Below, piece by piece: positions 57,021 through 64,000 of a stretch of 64,000 bases of DNA (positions are counted from its first letter, which is position 1; each line of letters opens with the position of its first letter). The notes beneath the pieces are model-generated. The model was not told where the DNA came from, made no database searches, and worked only from the letters and a program-made list of their open reading frames with translations. The position numbers and the translations under genes were made by a program. The stretch covers positions 78,650,383-78,714,382 of the forward strand of contig JAKGHH010000002.1 of NCBI GenBank assembly GCA_022828595.1, written 5' to 3'. The DNA comes from Nelumbo lutea (Eukaryota; Streptophyta; Magnoliopsida; Proteales; Nelumbonaceae).

Positions 57021-58590
57021 ATGGCTTCTTCAAGCAACAACCCACCCACCAATGTCAACAACAACAACATGCAAGTCACTAGGGCAAGAACAACCTATTG
57101 TCCAACCAGAAGTGCCCTCAGTGACCATCGGGCAAATGATAGTACCTTTGCCACTACTTGGAGTGCCAGCAATGTCGAACCAACCAAAAGCACTTCCCGC
57201 AAGGATTGACGTGTGGCAGATCAGCGAACTGGTGCAATAAGTTCGTGGCATGGCCCTCCAGATCTGGGCTTGGGAGGAGAGGTTTGATGCTTTCAATCCA
57301 CCATAGTACCCACAACAGCCACGACCACCCTGGCCAACCGTGAAACAACAACAACAACAGAACAACCAGCAGCCTAGCGATTAGTAACCCGACGTTAGAA
57401 ACCAGAACCAGGTTCCAGACTCATCTCGTCGTCCTAACAACCGAAACCAGGTCTTGGTAGAAGATAACACCAGAGCCACAACACTAGCAAGCACAAAAGT
57501 GAATAGTACTATTGAGGTGTTGAAGAAGAGATGCCACAAGCGCAAACATCGTGGCACCGAAAAGAGCCACCTCACGCCTACCAGCAACAAGGAAGCTGAG
57601 AAGGAGGAAAAGGGTGACGTTAGCTCAGTCATCGCGCAGCCAGCAACATCACGCATGACCCGACCCTCACCTCTAGCATCGAAGATTCTTATGACCCACG
57701 TCCTAAAAATTTTAAAGCCCCAAACTCGGAATCATTTTACTGGACAACCAATCCGATAGATCACGGTGACTAATTTTCAGGCCCTAATGCAGCTCCAAGG
57801 GGCAAACGATGCATGCCTCTGTATGGCATTCTCAACAACATTCTGAGGTATAACTCGATTGTAGTATTGGGGATTGCCCACCGGCTCAATAAAAAATTGG
57901 AACCAGTTCGCGGATTTATTCACCACGTACTTCGCCACAAGCAAGAGGCGCCCTAAGTCCACGACCAACCTCTTGAATGTCGTCCAACTACATGATGAAG
58001 CGGCTCCAGATCCTAAATCTCAACCTAATAGTATAGCTCACTATGGCGATGAAGGGTGTCTACCACCCCGACTTACGCTGGTAGCTCGAGTTAAACCCTC
58101 CAACCTCCATGGAGGCATTCACTAAGGCGGATAAGTTCACGGAGGCGGAGGAGGCACTCGGATCCCAATTAGAACTACAACTATCCAGGAAGAGAAAGTT
58201 ACCAGAGGAAGAAGTGGGGAGTAGCGAATAAGCAAGTCGCCAAAGAGAAGCTGGTCGCCCCGTGGCAGGCAAAGCAGATCACCAAGGAAGAGTGTATCAC
58301 CTCACTGAGGTTCCAAATCAGGACCCCACTAGTCCAGACCCGCAGTTACACCGCCCTGAATGCAAAAGGGGGCGAGATTCTAATGCAGATAAAGGTACTT
58401 GAGTACATCAAATGGCCGCCCAAGATGAGAGGCGACTCCGCCAACTGCAACCCAAACAAGTACTGTCACTTCCATCATGACATTGGCCACAATACAGAAA
58501 TTTGCTCGTACTTGAAGGATGAGATCGAGGAGTTGATCTATCGCGACTACCTTAGGCAATTTATTAAATGCAACGAGAGAGATGCCTGAC
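57021..58590 (+). pseudogene. Gypsy B gag
   Basis: MASSSNNPPTNVNNNNMQVT opens the frame; stops at 57208 and later, plus shifts, break it. Capsid blocks survive: LPTGSIKNWNQFADLFTTYF with ATSKRRPKSTTNLLNVVQ (57870-57985), and a C-terminal open stretch 58383-58589 with PPKMRGDSANCNPNKYCHFH and HDIGHNTEICSYLKDEIEEL, the Cys/His-rich gag end typical of Tat-lineage Gypsy elements. The gag resembles that of Gypsy A in layout. Confidence 0.78.
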
Positions 58591-58639
58591 CCGCTGACCA
58601 GCCCAGAGATGCACTAAAATCAAGCATGTTACATGATCA

Positions 58640-59808
58640 TGACCAACTACCTCGGGATCCACCAGTACCGAAGAGGCCGATCCGCGGCATGATTAACATG
58701 ATCATAGGAGGATAAATAGTAGCAGGGTGTAGCATGGCGGCAGGGAAGAATGTTGTTTGGGAGCTCGAGCATGAAGATGAGAATCCACCGAAGTGCCCTC
58801 GGGTGAAGGAAGTCATCTACTTCACCGAGGACAACACTCGCGGGATCTAGTATCCGCACGATGACGCCCTTGTTGTCAAAATGATTATAAACAACTTCAA
58901 GGTAAAGCAAATTCTGGTCGACTCAAGGAGTTCGGCGGACATCTTATTCTTGGAAGCCTTTGAAAAGATGGAGTTGGGCTGGAAGAATCTATAACTAGAC
59001 CTGTTCATGGGTCGGGAAGGGTCAAGCTCAGGCTGGGCCCGAGCCCAAGCCCGGTCCAACCATCTGGCTTACAACTTGGGCCCGAGCCCCGCCTTCATAA
59101 AAATCCCAAAGCTTGGGCCTGGGCCCAAGCCCGAAGTCTAAAGTTCATGCCGCTGCTATTCTTGAAGCGGCTGAACAGAGAGAGAGAGAAATTATAAAGA
59201 AAAAATAAAAATTATATATTAATATATGTGTATATTATAATAAATATTATATATTTTATATTATATAAATTAGTCGGGTCGGGCTTTTTTGATAATTCTT
59301 GAGCCCAACCCAAAACACAATCGGGCTTGGTGTTTTCGCTAGTCAGGCCCATGAGCCTAACTACATGTCCAAGCCCAACCAGGGTGCGGGCCAGGCTAGG
59401 TCGTCAGGTTAATCGGTCCATGAACAGGTCTACCTGCAGCCAGCAAACGTACCTCTTGTCGGCTTCAACGGAGACGTAGTGAAACCCTTAGGTAGGATCA
59501 AAGTATCAATCGTAGCAGAGATGGAGCCCAATACTGTTTGATTCGAGCACACCTTCATGTTGATTGCCACCTTGTCCCCCTATAATGCAATCTTAGGTCA
59601 ACCCATCCTACATGCACTTCGTGCAGTGGTGTCAGCCTATTACCGGTCGATGAAGTTTTCGACGAGGCATGAGGTAAGGGTAGTATGGGGCAACCGGTTG
59701 GAATCTTGGAAGTGTTATGTCATAGCTTTGAAGGACAAAGCAAAGCTGGCAGTTGATGTTGAGCTGGAACAACCCTCGAGCACACAAATGAGCAAGCTCA
59801 ACCGGTAG
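58640..59808 (+). pseudogene. Gypsy B aspartic protease, split by a hAT MITE
   Basis: VIYFTEDNTRGI leads to [20 protein letters not shown] and [20 protein letters not shown] (58915-58975). The catalytic D-S-G is now D-S-R. After the insertion at 58996-59432 it resumes with PANVPLVGFNGDVVKPLGRI, MLIATLSPYNAILGQPILHA and VVSAYYRSMKFSTRHEVRVV. At least two stops occur. Confidence 0.8.
58996..59432. mobile_element. non-autonomous hAT element (TAGACCTGTTCATGG family)
   Basis: Perfect 15-bp inverted ends TAGACCTGTTCATGG / CCATGAACAGGTCTA. Flanks TCTATAAC (58988-58995) and CCTGCAGC (59433-59440) differ only by C/T and G/A changes. Subterminal GGGCCCGAGCCC / GGGCTTGG motifs occur on both sides and a (GA)n tract near 59177. 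The protease reads straight through if it is removed. Confidence 0.9.
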
Positions 59809-59959
59809 AGGATACAATCTTGGTTCCGGTCTCCAATACCAAGCTCGTAAAGACTATCTAGATCATAGCCCGCCTAAAGGAACCGCTTTAGTCTACACCG
59901 GTAAGTTTTTTACTTAAAAATTTAGATGTTTTTGCATGTTCGACAGTAGAAATGCTTGA

Positions 59960-60990
59960 CATAGGCCCACCAGTAATAACTCATAAGTTTAAAATGGACC
60001 CTTTAGTCAGGCCAATTAGGCAAAGAAAGAGAAACCTCGCCCTAGAGAGGTTGAGGGTAGTAGATGAGGAGGTCGGGAAGCTCTTTGCAACAGACTTTGT
60101 TAAAGAGGTCCAGTTCCTGAGCTGAGTGGCCAACCCTATGCTTGTGAAGAAAGCCAATGGAAAGTGGTGCATGTGCGTCGACTACACTAACCTCAATAGG
60201 CCTGCCCAAAGGACAGCTTCCTACTCCCCAAGGATAGATCGCTTGGTAAAAGCAATCTCGGGGCACGAGTTTTTGAGGTTCATGGATGCTTATTCCAGCT
60301 ACAACCAAATCCGATAGACTTAGCTGACTAGGAGAAAACTGCTTTTGTAACTAAATTCAAGCTATACCGTTATAGAGTTATGCCCTTTGGACTGAAAAAC
60401 AATGGTGTAACTTTCAAGTGCATTGTAAATAAAGTTTTTGAACTGCTTATTGGAAATAAAATCAAATGTTATATTGATATCATGGTCATAAAGACCCAAT
60501 TTTCAAATTCACTTATTGATGATTTAAATTGTGTTTTCAAATCTTAAAAAAAGTATAACATGAAGATCAACCTGAATAAATGTGTCTTCAGGGTCACATC
60601 GGGAAAATTTCTTGGCTATATAATGCACTAACGTGGCATAGAAGCCAACTCGAACAAAATCCAAACAATCTTAGATATGAGACCACCTAGATCAATAAAA
60701 GAGGTATAATGGTTAACTAGCCAAATTGCCACCTTGAACCAATTTATGTCTAAGTTGGCTAGGCGGTGCTTACCCTTCTTTAAGGCTATTAAAAAGAACT
60801 AGGACTTCGAGTGGTCCAAAGAGTGTCAGCTCACGTTTGACAAGCTCAAAAAATACTTAAGTTCACCACCTATGCTAACCCAACTTGATCCAGGAGGCGA
60901 GCTAAAACTCTACCTCTCTACAAGTGACGAGGTAGTGAGCTCAATGTTAGTAAGAGAAGTAGACAGGTCTAGAGACTCGTCTATTATATA
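59960..60990 (+). pseudogene. Gypsy B reverse transcriptase and RNase H, first part
   Basis: KFKMDP-like sequence, then VDEEVGKLFATDFVKEVQF, MLVKKANGKWCMCVDYTNLN, SYSPRIDRLVKAISGHEFLR and FMDAYSSYNQIR (60110-60315). A stop follows, then YRVMPFGLKNNG-like sequence. At 60470-60487 the active-site box reads Y-I-D-I, so the second catalytic Asp of YxDD is lost. RNase H begins at about 60900 (GGELKLYLSTSDEVVSSML). Confidence 0.8.
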
Positions 60991-62165
60991 AGTAAGGTTT
61001 TGCATGCAGCTGAGACCAGGTACCCCAACATCAAGAAGTTGAACTTCGCCTTAGTCTTAACAGCTTGAAAGCTACGTCCTTACTAGACATGTTCATGGGT
61101 CGGGCCGGGCTAGGCTTTTGCTCTTCATTAACAAAATTTTTTCAGGCCCGAGCTCGAGTCCAGCTCGACCAACAGGCCTAAAACTTGGGCCTGAGCCCGG
61201 TCCTCATAAAAAGCCCGAAGACCGACCTGGGAGTATGAGTACTGATGCCCTATGAGATTGAGAAAATGGTGCCTGAGCTGAGTTCACCGATTCCTAGGAC
61301 TCTAAGAGTGAGAATGGAAACTAAGAAAGTGAGAAGATAGAAGATGAAAACAGTGCCAGCCAGAGAGAGAAAGAGAGAGAGAGCTCACCGTCGGAGAGAG
61401 AGACGACCTAGTTCTGGTGGCGCTAGTCACTGGTGCCTAAGTTCATAGAGTAAAAACGCTACACTTGGGTTTGCCGGTTCTAAGAATCTAAGAGAGAGAA
61501 ATTGAGAATGAGAAGAAAAGTGAAACTAAGAAGATAAAAGATGAAAACATTGTCGGTTGGAGAGAGAGAGAGAGATAGAGCTCATCGCTGGAGAGAGAGA
61601 CGACCTAGTTCTGGTGGCGCCGACTACTAGTGCCAGAGTTCGCATGTGCAGTTGGGTTCGCTAGATCTGAGAGTCTGAGGGGGAGAAATGAGAGCCGATT
61701 GTGAGAGAGAAATGCGAATGAAAAGAAAAGTTTTAAGATTTTAGGGTTAAGGTTAGGCACTTTAGGAATTTAGGGTTTAACTTATACAAAACTCAGGCCG
61801 GGCCAGGGTTTTTTAACAAGTCCCGAGCCCAGCCCATAAAATAGTCAAGGTTAGGCTTTTAGGCCCGAGGTCAAGCCCGCAGGCTAAAATACATGTTCAA
61901 GCCCATCTAGGGTTGGGCTAGGCCGGGCCGGCCCATCGGGCTATACCTGACCCATGAACAGGTCTAGTCCCTACTTCCAAGCCCAAACCGTTGTTGTCTT
62001 AACTGATTGACATTTGAGGCATGCTCTTCAGAAGCCTGAGTTCTCAGGATGGTTGACGAAGTGGGCAATCGAGATGAGCAAATACAACATCCAGTTCGAG
62101 CCGCGCCTAGTAATTAAGGCATAGGTCTTTCTAGATTTTGTCGCCAAGTGTACGTTCAACATGTC
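60991..62165 (+). pseudogene. Gypsy B RNase H, second part, split by a hAT element
   Basis: The RNase H frame goes through TRYPNIKKLNFALVLTA-type sequence to KLRPY at 61083, then stops at the insertion. It resumes after 61966 as FQAQTVVVLTD-type sequence, with KPEFSGWLTKWAIEMSKYNI and a following DFVAKC (to about 62155). Single-base lesions disrupt it on both sides. Confidence 0.7.
61084..61966. mobile_element. second hAT element of the TAGACCTGTTCATGG family
   Basis: Ends TAGACATGTTCATGGGTCGG / CCCATGAACAGGTCTA. Flanks GTCCTTAC (61076-61083) and GTCCCTAC (61967-61974) differ by one transition. It is twice the size of its relative at 58996, because a segment with GAGAGAGAC-GACCTAGTTCTGG and GTGGCGC is present twice (about 61390 and 61595) between (GA)n tracts. 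Confidence 0.9.
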
Positions 62166-62249
62166 AGCTCTGAAGTGACTAAGCCAATTAACACATCAAA
62201 TGCGTCAACTAGTGCAACACCCGTCCCAGTCAGGGAAGCTCCATGATGG

Positions 62250-62744
62250 GATGAGGAGCCTTAGATCCCCTACATTGATAGCTCGTCTAATCAGCGAGGA
62301 AGCAGAGTCGGACTCATACTCTACGAACTTAGCGAGGTGAATCTGGAGTACACTCTCTGGTTTGTGTTCGAGGCGTCGAACAACAAGGTAGAGTTCAAAG
62401 CATTAATAGTCGGTCTGACTTTGGCAAGGGAGGTTAGAGCGAACGACGTCGTGGTGTGCAGTGACTCTCAGTTGGTTATGAACCAGGTGAATGGAGAGTA
62501 CGAGGCTTGGGAACCCACCATGTTGGCTTATCTAGCCAAGGTGAGAGAGCTCCTCCCTTGTTTCCACTCTTGGTTCATCCAACAAATACCAAGGACAGAG
62601 AATAAAGAGATCGATGCGCGACCTAGCATTGTGAGGGTGTTGGAAAAGGTCACTCTCATGTTGATAGAAGAAATGAGATGGATAAATCCACTTATTGATT
62701 ATCTACTCCACAAGACCCTACCAGCAAATTGTAACGCAGCCTAG
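62250..62744 (+). pseudogene. second (archaeal-type) RNase H of Gypsy B
   Basis: The preceding IDSSSNQRGSRVGLILY-type strand (about 62275-62330) has frame errors. The open part 62337-62744 has FVFEASNNKVEFKALIVGLT, then VVVCSDSQLVMNQVNGEYEA and IQQIPRTENKEIDARPS, the E and D positions of the additional RNase H (aRNH). This extra domain between RNase H and integrase is a marker of the Tat lineage of Ty3/Gypsy. Confidence 0.82.
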
Positions 62745-63530
62745 AGGGTAGAGCATCAGTCAGCTCGTTATGTCCTTATTGTTGAGCAGTTATATAGGAG
62801 ATCCTTCATGCTCTCTTACTTGCGTTGCTTGCGACGTTCAGAGGCAAGCTAGGTGCTATACGAGATCCATGACAAACTTTGTGGAGGACACCTGGAGGGT
62901 AGGGCGCTCGCCTAAAAGGCACTAAGGCAAAGCTATTATTGGCCTACGATGAAGGCGGAAGCACTCGAGTTCATTCGAAAATGTGATAATTGCCAGAGGC
63001 ACGCCAACATACTTTACCAACCCACTGTAGACCTTAAGTAATTGACTAGCCTGTGGCCCTTCGCCCAATGGGTAATAGACATCCTTAGTCTGTTCCCACC
63101 GGCAATCGAGCAGAGAAGGTTCTTGGTCATGGCGGTTAACTACTTTATGAAGTGTGTAGAGGTTGAGTCACTGGTGAAATTCGCAACCCAAAATGTACAT
63201 AATTTCTTCTAGAAGAACATAGTATGTAGATTCGGACTACCAAAGGTGCTGATATCCGACAACTGGTGTGCTGGTATGGGGATCCAACAGAGTTTCACTT
63301 CGATAGCACATCCACAGGCAAATGGATATGCCAAGGTGATGAATAGGGCAATCCACCATGGACTCAAAGTTTAACTCTCCCTAGCTAAGGGTTTATGGGT
63401 AAACGAGCTGTCCAACGTCCTTTGGGCTTACTGTACTACAATCAAAACGGCTATTGGAGAGACCCCATTCAACTTGGTGTGTAGTATGGAGGTCATCATC
63501 CCTGTTGAGGTCAAAGTACCGACCTTGTAT
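62745..63530 (+). pseudogene. Gypsy B integrase
   Basis: Zinc-binding H-H-C-C region at about 62865-63005 (HDKLCGGHLEGRALA, then FIRKCDNCQRHAN). The catalytic core has AQWVIDILSLFPPAIEQRRF, FGLPKVLISDN, AHPQANGYAKVMNRAIHHGL and [22 protein letters not shown] and E positions are traceable, but stops (about 63040, 63211, 63374) inactivate it. The frame ends at about 63530 in an AT tract. Confidence 0.82.
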
Positions 63531-63600
63531 ATATTATATAATATATATATATAATATAATATAATATAATACAATATAATATAAAAGTTAAAAAAAAAAA
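63522..63600. repeat. (TA)n-rich microsatellite and poly-A tract
   Basis: TATATATTATATAATATATA-type sequence followed by an A-run at 63589-63600. It abuts the point where integrase homology ends. Confidence 0.9.
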
Positions 63601-64000
63601 AGAAAATGAAAAATAACATTAGTTCGAAAATCTCAAAATTGAATATTACATTCAAACTCTTTTAGTTTTTTCTCTCAAAACCCTAAAGTAAAACCATAAC
63701 CCTTCATCACTCCCTTCGTCGTCGTCGAACGCAGCCCGAGTAACCCCCATCGATCCATCACTGGTCACTGCCCCTCATCATCCAACCAATCACTAGCCTT
63801 TCATCCTAGTTCGGACATTGTTGTCGCTCATCTTGTCTTTCCTCTTAGGCTCTTACCTCTATCTCTCTTCTCTCAGTTTGTGACTCGCTGCCCAAGCAAC
63901 CACCATCACCAGCGGCAGCGTCAGTGATTGCGGTCGAGCACCAGTCACCAGCCATAGCTCAAGCTCAAAGCTCAAGATCAACACCGTCTCTTTCTCCTAA
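63601..64000. other. no gene seen; probable interior of an inserted element
   Basis: Pyrimidine-rich, UTR-like sequence with CGTCGTCGTCG and CACCAGCGGCAGCG patches, similar in character to the interior of the hAT-like element at 32014-32985. It lies beyond the broken integrase end, so another insertion probably extends past the window. Confidence 0.35.

Overview
This window is nuclear DNA from a flowering plant, probably not a grass. The evidence is GT-AG introns, a six-exon plant-type elongation factor 1-beta gene, Copia elements whose LTRs are followed by TGGTATCAGAGC, Tat-like Gypsy elements with a second RNase H, and many hAT and Mutator-like elements. The species cannot be read from the sequence. 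I found no prokaryotic features, CRISPR array, rRNA or convincing tRNA.

Only two host genes are well supported, both on the minus strand. The first is two clean 5' exons (9503-10136) of a RINT1/TIP20-family (MAG2-like) vesicle-tethering gene. Its later exons are absent from the 9.4 kb downstream, which is filled with retroelements. The second is a complete, apparently intact elongation factor 1-beta gene (46974-55540): 225 codons in six exons, with introns swollen by a LINE, a hAT element and a Mutator-like element. Two telo-box motifs lie just upstream of its start codon.

The rest is layered transposon sequence. 1-9060: a minus-strand LINE split by a Copia element that itself holds a hAT fragment, plus LTR pieces. 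10.4-13.5 kb: a Copia 5' end with a repeat-rich leader and a 243-bp tandem duplication over its gag start. 14.4-15.8 kb: two Mutator-type non-autonomous elements. 16.6-36.3 kb: three sister BED-finger hAT elements side by side; the third is a four-level nest (hAT > Mutator-like > Gypsy > solo LTR and another hAT), with target-site duplications readable at nearly every level. 36.3-37.5 kb: AT-rich, possibly Helitron-like. 37.7-41.6 kb: a deleted Copia on the minus strand. 41.6-46.9 kb: mostly AT-rich non-coding sequence with a LINE tail and one small promoter-associated ORF. 56.3-63.5 kb: a decayed Tat-lineage Gypsy element (gag, protease, RT, RNase H, second RNase H, integrase) broken by two hAT elements of one family.

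No undescribed molecular system is evident. The most unusual signals are the dated nest at 24402-36274, a small signal-peptide-like ORF carried inside a Mutator-like element, a tandem duplication that crosses a transposon/host junction, decay that looks transition-only (TGG to TAG, CTGCAG to CTATAA), and a 41-codon ORF at 44798 with its own TATA box.
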